Shown here piece after piece: positions 17,044 to 26,664 of a stretch of DNA of 64,000 bases (the first letter of the stretch is position 1; every line of letters begins with the position of its first letter). Source of the stretch: Rhizobium sp. WSM4643 (GTDB lineage: Bacteria; Pseudomonadota; Alphaproteobacteria; Rhizobiales; Rhizobiaceae); the NCBI RefSeq assembly GCF_025152745.1, contig NZ_CP104042.1:124001-188000 (forward strand), in the 5' to 3' direction. A model generated the notes under the pieces. That model did no database searches. It saw only the letters and a list, made by a program, of their open reading frames with translations, and was not told the origin of the DNA. The translations under genes and the position numbers were made by a program.

Positions 17044-18090
17044 TCAGAACAGCTTGTCCGGGATCCAGCTGGCGGTCGCCGCATCGCTGGTGCTGAAGGC
17101 CGGGATCTTTTCGGCCAGTTCCTCGATCGTCTTGACGCCGGCCGCACGCAGGCTTTCCTGCGTCAGAAGCGTCGGCTTCACGGTGATTTGGTGGGGAACC
17201 GTCTGTCCGGCGATTTCGAGTGCTGCGGCGCGAATAGAGACGGCGCCGACGACAGCAGGATTGGTCGCGACGGTCGCGACCCAAGGGCTGCCTTCCTCGG
17301 TAATTTCCTGGATATCGGCCGTCGAGACGTCGGCCGAATAGATCTTGAGCTTGCTTGCTAAGCCGAGATCGTTGGCGGCGAGCTTCACGCCGCGGGCGAA
17401 CTCGTCATAGGGGGCGAAGACGACCGATATATCGGGATTGGCGGTGAGCACGGCCTTCGCCTGATCGGCGGTCGAAGTGGCCGTCGTGTCGCTGACATTG
17501 CCGAAACGGGCCTTTTCGACCACGCCTTTATTGTCCGACTTGAACTTGTCCCAGACTTCGTTGCGGCGGTCGAGTGGCGCAAAGCCCGCGACGTAGACGT
17601 AGCCGGCGCTGAAGCTGTTGCCGTTGTCCTTCACCACCTGCTCGAGCGCCAGTGACGCGAGTTCGTGATCGCTCTGCTCCACCTGCGGAATCTTGGGGTT
17701 GTTGAGGTTGACGTCGAAGGCCACGACCTTGATGCCCTTGTCGAGCGCCTGCTGCACGACGTCGCCGAGCGATTCCGACAGGCCGTGGTCGATGACGATG
17801 CCGGAGACGTCGAGATTGATCGCCTGCAGGATCTGCTCGCGCTGCTCGGCGGCATCCTGCCGGCCGGGGAAGATGCGCAGGTCGATATCCAGCGCCTTGG
17901 CCTGGGCTTCAGCCCCTGCCTGGTAGGCCTGGAAGAAATCGCCGGCCGAGATGTAGCTGATCAGCGCGACCTTGACGCCGCCCTTGTCGAAAGGGGCAGG
18001 AGCGCCGGACAGACCATCGGCTTTTGCGCCTTGAATGAAAATGAACGGAATGACGGCGGCAGACAGTGCGAGCCGTGCGAGGGATTTCAT
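17044..18090 (-). CDS. Periplasmic binding protein, RbsB-like
   Basis: A 348-residue Peripla_BP_4 binding protein. The signal peptide is about residues 1-24 (MKSLARLALSAAVIPFIFIQ, then GAKA). The mature domain contains VKVALISYISAGDFFQAYQAG and GIVIDHGLSESLGDVVQQALDKG. The start at 18090 is supported by AAGGAACGCGACA. Its ATPase and permease are not in this operon but on the opposite strand across a 235-base divergent promoter region (18326-20868). RbsB-type proteins usually bind sugars, but the surrounding oxidative enzymes make a heteroatom-containing or glycosylated ligand possible. Confidence 0.88.
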   Translation of the reverse strand: MKSLARLALSAAVIPFIFIQGAKADGLSGAPAPFDKGGVKVALISYISAGDFFQAYQAGAEAQAKALDIDLRIFPGRQDAAEQREQILQAINLDVSGIVIDHGLSESLGDVVQQALDKGIKVVAFDVNLNNPKIPQVEQSDHELASLALEQVVKDNGNSFSAGYVYVAGFAPLDRRNEVWDKFKSDNKGVVEKARFGNVSDTTATSTADQAKAVLTANPDISVVFAPYDEFARGVKLAANDLGLASKLKIYSADVSTADIQEITEEGSPWVATVATNPAVVGAVSIRAAALEIAGQTVPHQITVKPTLLTQESLRAAGVKTIEELAEKIPAFSTSDAATASWIPDKLF

Positions 18091-18155
18091 TGTCGCGTTC
18101 CTTTTAGCAATCGGGAGCGTCGTCTGACAGGTTCGGCAGCCCTCGCGACGCATCG

Positions 18156-18172
18156 GATTATTAGATATAATC
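18156..18172. promoter_or_regulatory. Inverted repeat in the divergent promoter region
   Basis: GATTAT and ATAATC flank TAGAT in the A+T-rich part of the gap between the divergent binding-protein and ATPase genes. This gap must carry both promoters, and the repeat is a plausible binding site for an unidentified regulator encoded elsewhere. No regulator gene adjoins this cluster. Confidence 0.4.
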
Positions 18173-18325
18173 TCTATGTTTTTAGTAGAGTAAATGATCC
18201 GATTTTATGGGCCATGGGAGATTCTTTGTTTCCCGAGGGCAGTTCGCCGGGGAAAGGCGTGCCTGGAGTTCGACCGCCCGGACAGGGCACACTCCGGCTT
18301 CGATTGCAGTCCCGGACCTTTGTCG

Positions 18326-19810
18326 ATGCCGCTTCTTCACGTTGAAAATGTTACCCGCAGTTTCGGGTCGACGCGGGCGCTTGCCGGCGCTGATTTTTCT
18401 ATGGAACGCGGCGAGATCATGGCGCTGATGGGCGCAAACGGTGCGGGCAAATCGACGCTGGTCAAGATCCTCTCCGGCGTGCTTCCGGCTGATGGCGGCA
18501 CGGTCAGCCTCGATGGCCGCCCCTTTGCGCCCCATAGCCCGGCCGAAGCGGCAAGGGCCGGTGTCGTCACGGTGCATCAGTCGACGGATCTCGTCGGCGC
18601 GGCCGGTCTGACCGTTGCCGATACCCTGCTGCTCAACCGGTACGCCGATCGCAGCACACCCTTCTTCGTCTCGCACGCCGGCATCCGCCGCGCCGCGCAG
18701 GCAATGCTCGATGTCGCTGGCTTCACGCTGCCGCTCGACCGCGATTTCGGCACTCTCGCCAGCGCCGACCGGCAACTGGTGGCGATCGCCCGCGCGCTTG
18801 CCAACCGCGCCGACCTGCTCATCCTCGACGAGCCGACGGCAAGCCTTTCCGGAGAGGAAAGCCGCCGCCTCTTCGATATTCTGCTTGGGCTTCGCCAGAA
18901 AGGCCTGGCGATCCTCTATATCTCGCACCGCACCGGCGATCTCGAAGCGATTGCCGACCGCGCGCTCGTCATGCGCGGCGGCCGCGTCGTCGGCACCTTC
19001 GCGCGGCCGATCGATTTTTCGAGCGCCATCGAAACGATGATCGGCCGCAGACTGGATGCGGCGCGGCCGGATGCGCGTTCCGCGACCGGCCCGGCGATCT
19101 TCGAGATGCGAGATGCCAGGCTGCTCACTAAGGCCGCCTCCTTCGATCTGTCACTGCACGAGGGCGAGGTGGTGGCGGTGACCGGTGTGCTCGGCGCCGG
19201 CAAAAGCCGGTTGCTCCAGGCGATCTTCGGCGTGACGGCGCTTGCCGGCGGCCAGATGTTCCTCGATGGCCGGCTTTATCGGCCGAAAAGCCCGGCTGAG
19301 GCAATTGCGGCGGGTGTCGCCATGGCCGCCGAAGACCGTCACCGTTCCTCGCTAATGCCGCCGGCATGGCCGGGCAATTCACTGTCGGCGACGATCAGCC
19401 TGCCGCATCTTGGCAAATGGTATCCGCGCGGTTTCCTTATCGGCGGCCGTGAACGACGCGAGGCCGAACAGGCGATCACTCGTCTCGGCATCAAGGCCGC
19501 GGGTCCGCTCGCCTCGATCTGGTCGCTCTCCGGCGGCAACCAGCAGAAGGCGGTGATCGCCCGCTGGGAGGCGGAACCGAGCCGGCTGCTGCTGCTCGAC
19601 GAACCTTTCCAGGGTGTCGACGTCGGCGCCCGTCATGACATCATCCGGGCAATCCGCGCCCGCAGCGACCGGGCGACGCTGATTGCGACCTCCGACCCGG
19701 AGGAGGCCTATGAGGTGGCAGATCGCATCCTGGTCATCGACCGCCACGTGTTGATGCCCGCTGCAGGCGGAATTGCCGCTCCTTCCGCCATCCAGGGAAT
19801 ATCCGCATGA
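18326..19810 (+). CDS. Ribose-type ABC importer ATPase with two ABC domains
   Basis: A 494-residue RbsA-like ATPase with two nucleotide-binding domains. The first has Walker A GANGAGKST (about 36-44) and Walker B LLILDEPTASLSGEE. The second has the altered Walker A GVLGAGKSR (about 290), the signature LSGGNQQKAVIARW, and LLLLDEPFQGVDVGARHDI. The start is the ATG at 18326 (MPLLHVENVTRSFG); the longer frame upstream is not family-like. It overlaps the permease gene by 4 bases. It serves the binding protein at 17044-18090. Confidence 0.9.
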   Translation: MPLLHVENVTRSFGSTRALAGADFSMERGEIMALMGANGAGKSTLVKILSGVLPADGGTVSLDGRPFAPHSPAEAARAGVVTVHQSTDLVGAAGLTVADTLLLNRYADRSTPFFVSHAGIRRAAQAMLDVAGFTLPLDRDFGTLASADRQLVAIARALANRADLLILDEPTASLSGEESRRLFDILLGLRQKGLAILYISHRTGDLEAIADRALVMRGGRVVGTFARPIDFSSAIETMIGRRLDAARPDARSATGPAIFEMRDARLLTKAASFDLSLHEGEVVAVTGVLGAGKSRLLQAIFGVTALAGGQMFLDGRLYRPKSPAEAIAAGVAMAAEDRHRSSLMPPAWPGNSLSATISLPHLGKWYPRGFLIGGRERREAEQAITRLGIKAAGPLASIWSLSGGNQQKAVIARWEAEPSRLLLLDEPFQGVDVGARHDIIRAIRARSDRATLIATSDPEEAYEVADRILVIDRHVLMPAAGGIAAPSAIQGISA

Positions 19811-20868
19811 CGACGATCGATGACGACACTCTTCCACAGGCAAACACCCGGTCGAAGGCATCGCCGCAAGCCGATAGCGGTCGTCTTGCGGCTCTCGGGG
19901 CATTTCTCCGGGCGGGCGCGGTGTTCATCCTGCTGGCACTGCTCATCGTCGGCTTCACCGTCGCCGAGCCCGCCTTCATCAATATCGCCAATCTGATGAG
20001 CATCCTGCAGGCGGTGTCCGTCGTCGCCATTCTCGGCGCCGGCGTTACCGTCACGCTTGCCGTCGGCGGTTTCGACCTGTCGATCGGCGCGGTCGCCGCA
20101 TCGAGCGTGATGGCGGCGAGTTACGCGATGATCGTCTGGGGCCTTGATGCCTATGCGACGGTGCCACTGGTGCTCGCCTTCGGCGCCCTGGTCGGCCTCG
20201 TCAACGCCGTTCTCATCGTGCGCCTGAAGGTGCCGGATCTCTTGGCGACACTGGCGATGATGTTTCTGCTTTCCGGCCTGCAGCTGATCCCGACCGCCGG
20301 CCGGTCGATTTCATCAGGTCTCACCCTGCCCGACGGCTCGAAGGCGACCGGCGCTTACGACCCCGCCTTTTTGTTGATCGGCCGCTACAGCATCCTCGGC
20401 ACCCTGCCCGTTTCCGTGGTGCTGATGGCGGTGGTCGCCATCGCACTCTTCATTCTCACAGAACGCACCCGCATCGGCCGGCTGCTGTTTGCGACCGGCG
20501 GCAACGAGGTAGCGACCCGGCTTGCCGGCGCCTCGACGGTGCGGCTGAAGACGCTCGCTTATGTTCTGTCGGGCACACTGGCATCGCTCGGCGGCATTGT
20601 CATCGCTGCCCGCGTCGGGCGCGGTGATATTTCCTCCGGCGGCTCGCTGCTGATGGATTCGGTCGCCGCCGCGTTGATCGGCTTTGCCGTCTTCAACCTG
20701 CGGCGTCCAAACGTGCTTGGCACCATTGCCGGCGCCGTCTTCGTCGGCGTGCTGCTGAACGGCCTCACCATGCTGAACGCTCCCTACTACACTCAGGATT
20801 TCGTCAAGGGCGCCGTGCTCGTCGGCGCCTTAGCGCTGACCTACGGCCTCGGCCGCAGCAATCCCTAA
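19807..20868 (+). CDS. Ribose-type ABC importer permease
   Basis: A 353-residue RbsC-like inner-membrane permease. It starts with a roughly 35-residue hydrophilic N-terminus, then membrane segments beginning AGAVFILLALLIVGFTVAEPAF. The family loop VGGFDLSIGAVAASS lies near residue 87, and NEVATRLAGASTVRLK near 232 contacts the ATPase. It overlaps the ATPase gene by 4 bases and is followed 17 bases later by the second DszA-like monooxygenase, tying transport to oxidation. Confidence 0.9.
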   Translation: MTTIDDDTLPQANTRSKASPQADSGRLAALGAFLRAGAVFILLALLIVGFTVAEPAFINIANLMSILQAVSVVAILGAGVTVTLAVGGFDLSIGAVAASSVMAASYAMIVWGLDAYATVPLVLAFGALVGLVNAVLIVRLKVPDLLATLAMMFLLSGLQLIPTAGRSISSGLTLPDGSKATGAYDPAFLLIGRYSILGTLPVSVVLMAVVAIALFILTERTRIGRLLFATGGNEVATRLAGASTVRLKTLAYVLSGTLASLGGIVIAARVGRGDISSGGSLLMDSVAAALIGFAVFNLRRPNVLGTIAGAVFVGVLLNGLTMLNAPYYTQDFVKGAVLVGALALTYGLGRSNP

Positions 20869-20885
20869 TTCCAAGGAAGAAAGAC

Positions 20886-22283
20886 ATGACCCGCGAAATC
20901 AGGCTGAACGCCTTCGACATGAATTGCGTCGGACACCAGTCGCCAGGGCTCTGGCGCCATCCGCGCGACAAGTCCTCAACCTACAAGGATCTCGACTACT
21001 GGGTGCATCTGGCAAAGACGCTGGAGCGCGGCAGGTTCGACGGGCTGTTTATCGCCGACGTGCTCGGCGTCTACGATGTGCTGAACGGCAATGTCGATGC
21101 CGCACTTCGCCATTCGGCGCAGGTGCCGGTCAACGATCCCCTGCAGCTCATTCCAACCATGGCCTACGAGACCGAGCACCTCGGTTTCGGCCTGACGGCG
21201 TCGCTCTCCTTCGAGCATCCCTATACCTTCGCCCGCCGCATCTCGACACTCGACCACCTGACCAAGGGTCGCGTCGGCTGGAATATAGTCACCTCCTATC
21301 TCAACAGCGGCGCGCTCAATATCGGCCAGCCGGCACAGACGAAGCATGACGATCGCTACGACCTCGCCGAGGAATATCTCGAGGTCTGCTACAAGCTCTG
21401 GGAGGGAAGCTGGGAAGACGGCGCCGTCGTCCGTGACCGGGAAAGCGGTATCTTCACCCATCCCGACAAAGTCCACCCGATCCGCCATTCCGGCAAGCAT
21501 TTCAACGTGCCCGGCATTCACTTGAGCGAACCCTCGCCGCAGCGCACGCCGGTGCTCTACCAGGCCGGCGCCTCCAACCGCGGCAAGGATTTCGCCGGCG
21601 CCCATGCCGAATGCATCTTCGTCGCCTCTCCATCGAAGGCGGTGCTGAAGCGTTACGTCGCCAATGTCCGCGAGGCGGCCGAACGCGTCGGCCGCAACCC
21701 GCGCGAAATCCTCGCCTTCAACCTGCAAACGGTGGTTCTCGGCGAGACCGATGCGGAGGCGCAGCGGAAGTTCAACGAATACCGCAAATATGCCTCCTTC
21801 GAGGGTGCGCTGACGCTGATCTCCGGCTGGACCGGCATCGATTTCGGCCAGTTCGGGCCGGACGAGGTGCTGCGGCACCGCCATACCAATGCGGTGCAAT
21901 CGGCCATCGAGACCTTCACCACCATCGATCCCACCAAGGAGTGGACGGTGCGCGAAATGGCCGACTGGGTCGGCATCGGCGGTTTCGGCCCTGTTTTCGT
22001 CGGCTCGCCGCAAACCGTCGCCGATTTGATGCAGGAATGGATCGAGGACACCGATGTCGACGGCTTCAATCTTGCCTATGCCGTGACGCCCGAGAGTTTC
22101 GAGGATGCCGTCGATCTGCTGGTGCCGGAACTGCAGAAGCGCGGCGTCTACAAGACCGACTACGCCAAGGGAACGCTGCGGGAAAAACTTGGGCGGGCGG
22201 GGCCGCGGCTCGTCGCGCCGCATCCCGGTGCCGCCTATCGCAATTTCTTCGGCGAGCCAGCACGTGTCGCGGCCAACGGCTGA
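20886..22283 (+). CDS. Flavin-dependent monooxygenase, NtaA/SnaA/DszA family, second copy
   Basis: A 465-residue LLM-class FMNH2-dependent monooxygenase. It has the DszA/NtaA N-terminus (IRLNAFDMNCVGHQSPGLWR), FIADVLGVYD near 55, GRVGWNIVTSYLNSGALNIG near 132 and VLYQAGASNRGKDFAGAHAE near 225. An AAGGAAGAAAGAC ribosome site precedes the ATG. It lies directly after the Rbs-type permease gene. No flavin reductase is seen in the window, so reduced flavin must come from elsewhere. Confidence 0.88.
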   Translation: MTREIRLNAFDMNCVGHQSPGLWRHPRDKSSTYKDLDYWVHLAKTLERGRFDGLFIADVLGVYDVLNGNVDAALRHSAQVPVNDPLQLIPTMAYETEHLGFGLTASLSFEHPYTFARRISTLDHLTKGRVGWNIVTSYLNSGALNIGQPAQTKHDDRYDLAEEYLEVCYKLWEGSWEDGAVVRDRESGIFTHPDKVHPIRHSGKHFNVPGIHLSEPSPQRTPVLYQAGASNRGKDFAGAHAECIFVASPSKAVLKRYVANVREAAERVGRNPREILAFNLQTVVLGETDAEAQRKFNEYRKYASFEGALTLISGWTGIDFGQFGPDEVLRHRHTNAVQSAIETFTTIDPTKEWTVREMADWVGIGGFGPVFVGSPQTVADLMQEWIEDTDVDGFNLAYAVTPESFEDAVDLLVPELQKRGVYKTDYAKGTLREKLGRAGPRLVAPHPGAAYRNFFGEPARVAANG

Positions 22284-22405
22284 GCCAATAATGGCTGGGT
22301 GACAAAAAATATCTCGCCCAGTCCAACCATTCGAATCTAACCTCTATGACGATTTGCATTTCGTCCTGAATATGAGCACCCGAATTTCACCGATCAGGAG
22401 GGGTC

Positions 22406-24016
22406 ATGACCATATCATCTATCTCGCGGCGCACGCTGATGAAGGGCACCGCCCTGCTGCTGGCCTCGACGGCGCTCGCCCGACAGGCACTTGGGCAGGC
22501 CGCGCCCGGCGGCGGCCGGCTGATCGTTGCCGCCGATTCCGAGCCGAAGAACCTCAATCCCGCAATCGTTGCCTCGAACGGCGTCTTCTTCGTCGCAAGC
22601 AAAGTGATCGAGCCGCTGGCCGAAGCATCGTTCGACGGCAAGGACGGGCTTTCGCCGCGCCTCGCCACCTCCTGGGAGGGTTCGGCCGACGGCCTTTCCG
22701 TCATCTTCAAGCTGCGCGATGGCGTCACCTGGCACGACGGCAAGCCGTTCACCTCGGTCGATGTCGCCTTTTCCGCGCTGAACATCTGGAAACCGCTGCA
22801 GAATCTCGGCCGCCTGGTCTTCGCCAATCTCGAAGCCGTCGACACGCCTGACGATTACACCGCGATCTTCCGCTTCTCCAGGCCGACGCCGTTCCAGCTG
22901 ATCCGCAACGCGCTGCCTGTCGTCACCAGCGTCGTCGCCAAGCACATTTTCGACGGGACCGATATCGCCACCAACCCGGCCAACAACACGCCGATCGGCA
23001 CCGGCCCCTTCAAGTTCGCCGAACACAAACCCGGCGAATATTACCGGCTGACGCGCAATGAGAATTACTGGGACAAGGAGCAGCCGAAACTCGATGAGAT
23101 CGTCTTCCGCGTGCTGCCCGATCGCGAAGCAGCGGGCTCGGCGCTCGAAGCGGAAGAAATCCAGCTTGCCGCCTTCTCGGCTGTGCCGCTGGCCGATCTC
23201 GACCGTATCTCGAAGGTCGCCGGCATCAAGGTGATCTCGAAGGGCTACGAGGCCCTGACCTACCAGCTCGTCGTCGAGATCAATCATCGCCGCAAGGAGC
23301 TTGCCGATCTCAGGGTGCGCCAGGCGATTGCGCAGGCAATCGACAAGAAATTCGTGGTCGACACGATCTTCCTCGGCTACGCCGCCGCCTCCACCGGTCC
23401 CGTGCCGAAGAATGCGCCGCAGTTCTACACGCCGGATGTCGCGGCCTATGATTTCAACCCTGCCGCCGCCAACAACATCCTCGACAAGGCAGGCTACAAG
23501 CAAGGGGCAGACGGCAACCGATTCACGCTGAAGCTTCGCCCCGCGCCCTATTTCAACGAAACCCGCCAGTTCGGCGATTACCTTCGCCAGGCGCTGGCGG
23601 TGATCGGCATCAATGCCGAGATTGTCAATGCCGATGCGGCCGCGCACCAGAAAGCTGTTTATACCGATCACGACTTCGATCTTGCCGTCGGCCCGCCGGT
23701 CTTCCGCGGCGATCCGGCGATCTCCACCACCATTCTCGTCCAGTCCGGTACGCCAGCCGGCGTGCCCTTCTCCAATCAGGGCGGCTACGTCAATCCGGAA
23801 CTCGACAAGATCATCCAGCAGGCATCCGAAACCATCGACACGGCGGCGCGCACCGATCTCTACCGCAAGTTCCAGCAGTTGGTCGTCGCCGACCTCCCGC
23901 TGATCAACGTTGCGGAATGGGGCTTCATCACCGTTGCGCGCGACACCGTGCTCAACGTCTCGAACAACCCGCGCTGGGCCGTCTCGAACTGGGGCGATAC
24001 CGCGCTGCAATCGTGA
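22406..24016 (+). CDS. Dipeptide/nickel-type ABC substrate-binding protein
   Basis: A 536-residue family-5 solute-binding protein (DppA/OppA-like). The signal region is MTISSISRRTLMKGTALLLA with a twin arginine. The mature protein contains RLIVAADSEPKNLNPAI, DGLSVIFKLRDGVTWHDGKPF (the family-5 signature) and NTPIGTGPFKF. A strong AGGAGGGG ribosome site precedes the ATG. It opens a five-gene importer set with two permeases and two ATPases. The neighbouring monooxygenases and aminotransferase suggest a sulfur- or amine-containing ligand rather than peptides (inference). Confidence 0.9.
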   Translation: MTISSISRRTLMKGTALLLASTALARQALGQAAPGGGRLIVAADSEPKNLNPAIVASNGVFFVASKVIEPLAEASFDGKDGLSPRLATSWEGSADGLSVIFKLRDGVTWHDGKPFTSVDVAFSALNIWKPLQNLGRLVFANLEAVDTPDDYTAIFRFSRPTPFQLIRNALPVVTSVVAKHIFDGTDIATNPANNTPIGTGPFKFAEHKPGEYYRLTRNENYWDKEQPKLDEIVFRVLPDREAAGSALEAEEIQLAAFSAVPLADLDRISKVAGIKVISKGYEALTYQLVVEINHRRKELADLRVRQAIAQAIDKKFVVDTIFLGYAAASTGPVPKNAPQFYTPDVAAYDFNPAAANNILDKAGYKQGADGNRFTLKLRPAPYFNETRQFGDYLRQALAVIGINAEIVNADAAAHQKAVYTDHDFDLAVGPPVFRGDPAISTTILVQSGTPAGVPFSNQGGYVNPELDKIIQQASETIDTAARTDLYRKFQQLVVADLPLINVAEWGFITVARDTVLNVSNNPRWAVSNWGDTALQS

Positions 24017-24056
24017 TAGAATCGGCAGCAATTCTCTTTCAGAGGCCCTGTCCGGC

Positions 24057-25046
24057 GTGAGACGTGCAATCATCCTCCTGAGGCGCAGGGCGATCAGCAG
24101 CATTCCAGTGCTGCTGATCGTGGTGATCTTCACCTTTTTCTTGCTTGAGTCAGCCTCGGGCGATGCCGTCGACGCCTATCTCGGCTCGATCGGCGGCGGC
24201 GATGCCGCACTGAGGCAGTCGCTGCGCCAGAGCTACGGCCTCGACCAATCGATGTTTGCCCGCCTCTGGCTCTATCTTTCCTCACTCGCACGCTTCGATC
24301 TCGGCTGGTCGGTCGCCTTCGGCCGGCCAGTCGGTACGCTCATTGCCGAACGCCTGCCCAATACGCTGCTCCTGATGGGCAGTGCGACGGCACTCTCCTT
24401 CGGCCTCGGCTCGGCGCTCGGCATCCTTGCCGGGGCGCGGCCGGGCAGCCTGCGGGACCGATTGCTGTCGATCGGCTCGCTGATCGTCTATGCCATTCCG
24501 AGCTTCTGGCTTGGCCTAGTGCTGAGCATCGCCTTTTCGGTGAAGCTGCGCTGGTTTCCCATCGCCGGCGTCGAGACAATCGCTTCCGGCAAGACGGGTT
24601 TTTCGCACGGGCTTGATATCGCCGATCATCTCGTTCTGCCGGTCGGCGCGCTGGCGCTGATCTATCTCGCCTTGTTCCTGCGGGTGATGCGCAGCGGCAT
24701 GGCCGAGGCGTGGAAGCTGGATTTCGTGCTCTTCGCCCGCGCCAAGGGCCTGTCGCGCAGCCGCATTGTGCTGCGCCACGTGGCGCGCAATGCGCTGCTG
24801 CCGCTCGTCACCATGCTCGGGCTGCAATCGGCGGCCATGCTCGGCGGCAGCGTGGTGATCGAGAGCATCTTTGCGATCCCGGGTTTCGGGCGGCTGGCAC
24901 AGGAGGCGGTCAACGGCCGCGACGCACCGCTGCTGATGGGCATCATCGTCACCAGCGCCGTCTTGGTCATCTCGGTCAATTTCCTCGTCGATCTCGTCTA
25001 TGCCGCACTCGACCCGCGCATCGGCGCTTCGGAGGGCGGCGCATGA
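24057..25046 (+). CDS. Dipeptide-type ABC permease, DppB-like
   Basis: A 329-residue permease of the DppB/OppB family. The first membrane segment is SSIPVLLIVVIFTFFLLE; the family motif is DFVLFARAKGLSRSRIVLRHVARNALLP near residue 220. The GTG at 24057 is the most likely start because the frame becomes family-like just there and no ATG fits; AGAGG lies about 12 bases upstream. It overlaps the DppC-like gene by 4 bases. Confidence 0.85.
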   Translation: MRRAIILLRRRAISSIPVLLIVVIFTFFLLESASGDAVDAYLGSIGGGDAALRQSLRQSYGLDQSMFARLWLYLSSLARFDLGWSVAFGRPVGTLIAERLPNTLLLMGSATALSFGLGSALGILAGARPGSLRDRLLSIGSLIVYAIPSFWLGLVLSIAFSVKLRWFPIAGVETIASGKTGFSHGLDIADHLVLPVGALALIYLALFLRVMRSGMAEAWKLDFVLFARAKGLSRSRIVLRHVARNALLPLVTMLGLQSAAMLGGSVVIESIFAIPGFGRLAQEAVNGRDAPLLMGIIVTSAVLVISVNFLVDLVYAALDPRIGASEGGA

Positions 25047-25876
25047 ACTGGCTGCGGCGACTGCTGCGCACGCCGGAAGGTGCGGCAGGATTTGCAATCC
25101 TTTTCGTCCTGCTTTCGGCCGGGCTGCTCGCTCCCATCCTTTCATCGGGCGATCCGTTGAGGATCGCCGGCCGTGCGCTGCTGGCGCCGTTCACCGATCC
25201 GGCTTTTCCGCTCGGCACCGACCGGCTTGGTCGCGACGTGCTGGCGGGCCTGCTCTTTGGTGCCAGGACGTCGCTTGCCGTTGGCCTGGCGGCGGCGTTT
25301 GCGGCCATGGTGCTTGGGCTCTGCGTCGGCCTTGCGGCCGGTTTTGCCGGCGGGCTCGTCGACGAGGCGCTGATGCGGGTGGTCGACGCCTTCCAGATCG
25401 TGCCGGGCTTCCTGCTCGCTCTTGCGTTCGTCAGCACCATCGGCGTCTCGACGCCGGTGATCGTCCTTGCCATCGCACTCGGCACCTGGGCCGATCCGGC
25501 GCGGCTGACGAGGGCGCAGGTGCTTGCGATCCGTGAGCAGGATTATGTCGCCTCGGCAAGGGTGATCGGCATGCATCCGGCCGAGATCGCCTTCCGGGAA
25601 ATCCTGCCGAACGCGCTGCCGCCGGTGCTGGCGCTTTCGGCCACCATCGTCGCCGGCGCGATCCTCACCGAAGCAGCGTTGTCCTTCCTAGGCCTGGGCA
25701 ATCCCAATATCGCAACCTGGGGTTCGATGATTGCCGAGGGCCGCAGCGTGTTGCGTTCGGCGTCCTATCTCTCCGTCATACCGGGTGCGGCACTCGCCAT
25801 CACCGTGCTCGGCGTCCATCTCTTCAGCGAAGGCCTCGGCAAGGTGCTCGGCGATGACGATGCGAGGGCGGCATGA
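25043..25876 (+). CDS. Dipeptide-type ABC permease, DppC-like
   Basis: A 277-residue DppC/OppC-type permease. Its N-terminal segment FAILFVLLSAGLLAPIL precedes the family signature FPLGTDRLGRDVLAGLLFGARTSL (about residues 52-75). The coupling loop is QDYVASARVIGMHPAEIAFREILPN near 170. The ATG at 25043 overlaps the DppB-like stop. A longer upstream frame is antisense-like and was rejected. Confidence 0.9.
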   Translation: MNWLRRLLRTPEGAAGFAILFVLLSAGLLAPILSSGDPLRIAGRALLAPFTDPAFPLGTDRLGRDVLAGLLFGARTSLAVGLAAAFAAMVLGLCVGLAAGFAGGLVDEALMRVVDAFQIVPGFLLALAFVSTIGVSTPVIVLAIALGTWADPARLTRAQVLAIREQDYVASARVIGMHPAEIAFREILPNALPPVLALSATIVAGAILTEAALSFLGLGNPNIATWGSMIAEGRSVLRSASYLSVIPGAALAITVLGVHLFSEGLGKVLGDDDARAA

Positions 25877-26664
25877 GCATTTTCTGCAGCCTGCGACAGC
25901 TTTCGGTCACCTACGGGCGCGAGAGAAGCGGCGCGGCCGCGCTCGACGGTATCGACATCGATATCGCCGCCGGCGAAAGGCTGGCGATCATTGGCGAAAG
26001 CGGCTCCGGCAAGAGCACGCTCGCCCGTGCCCTTGCCGGTCTGCTGCCGGAGGGAGCGAAGGTCGGCGGCGAGATATTCTGGCCGGAGCTTGGGCATCCG
26101 CCCCGCCCCGGCCGCGATTTCGGCTTCGTCTTCCAGGATCCGGGCTCCAGTCTCAATCCCGTCCTGACGATCGGCGAGCAGATCGCCGAGGGCGCCAGGC
26201 GCCATCTCGGCCTCAGCTGGAAAGAGGCCTATGTCAGGGCCGAGGAGCTGCTTGGGCGGGTGCGGATACCCCAGCCTGACAAGGCGATGCGGGCCTTTCC
26301 GCATCAGCTTTCCGGTGGCCAGCGCCAGCGCGTGGCGATTGCCGCTGCCATCGCCGCGAGGCCTGCCCTGCTGATCGCCGACGAGGCGACGAGTGCGCTC
26401 GACGTCGTCGTTCAGGCCGAGATCGTCCGCCTGCTCGACGGGCTGGTGCGCGAGGACGGCATGACGCTTGTCTTCATCACCCACGACATCGCGCTTGCCT
26501 CCGGCTTCGTCGACCGCATGGCCGTTTTCCGCAATGCGAGACTGGTCGAGGCAGGGCCGGTCCGTTCGGTGCTTTCGGCGCCGAAAAGCGACTACACAGC
26601 CGCCCTTATCGCCAGCCATCGCGACCTCGCGACGCCGCCGCTGATCGCGGAGGTGCCGTCATGA
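25873..26664 (+). CDS. Dipeptide-type ABC ATPase, DppD-like
   Basis: A 263-residue ABC ATPase with Walker A GESGSGKST, Q-loop FQDPGSSLNPVL, signature LSGGQRQR, Walker B LLIADEATSALDV and H-loop THD. It lacks most of the C-terminal oligopeptide-transporter extension found in longer DppD proteins. It overlaps the genes on both sides by 4 bases and pairs with the DppF-like ATPase. Confidence 0.9.
   Translation: MSIFCSLRQLSVTYGRERSGAAALDGIDIDIAAGERLAIIGESGSGKSTLARALAGLLPEGAKVGGEIFWPELGHPPRPGRDFGFVFQDPGSSLNPVLTIGEQIAEGARRHLGLSWKEAYVRAEELLGRVRIPQPDKAMRAFPHQLSGGQRQRVAIAAAIAARPALLIADEATSALDVVVQAEIVRLLDGLVREDGMTLVFITHDIALASGFVDRMAVFRNARLVEAGPVRSVLSAPKSDYTAALIASHRDLATPPLIAEVPS

Noticed and set aside
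22415-24133. 572-codon open frame on the minus strand
   Set aside because: It is antisense to the dipeptide-type binding-protein gene, is very rich in Asp/Arg/Glu/Gly, and has no recognisable domain; such frames are common in high-GC DNA.
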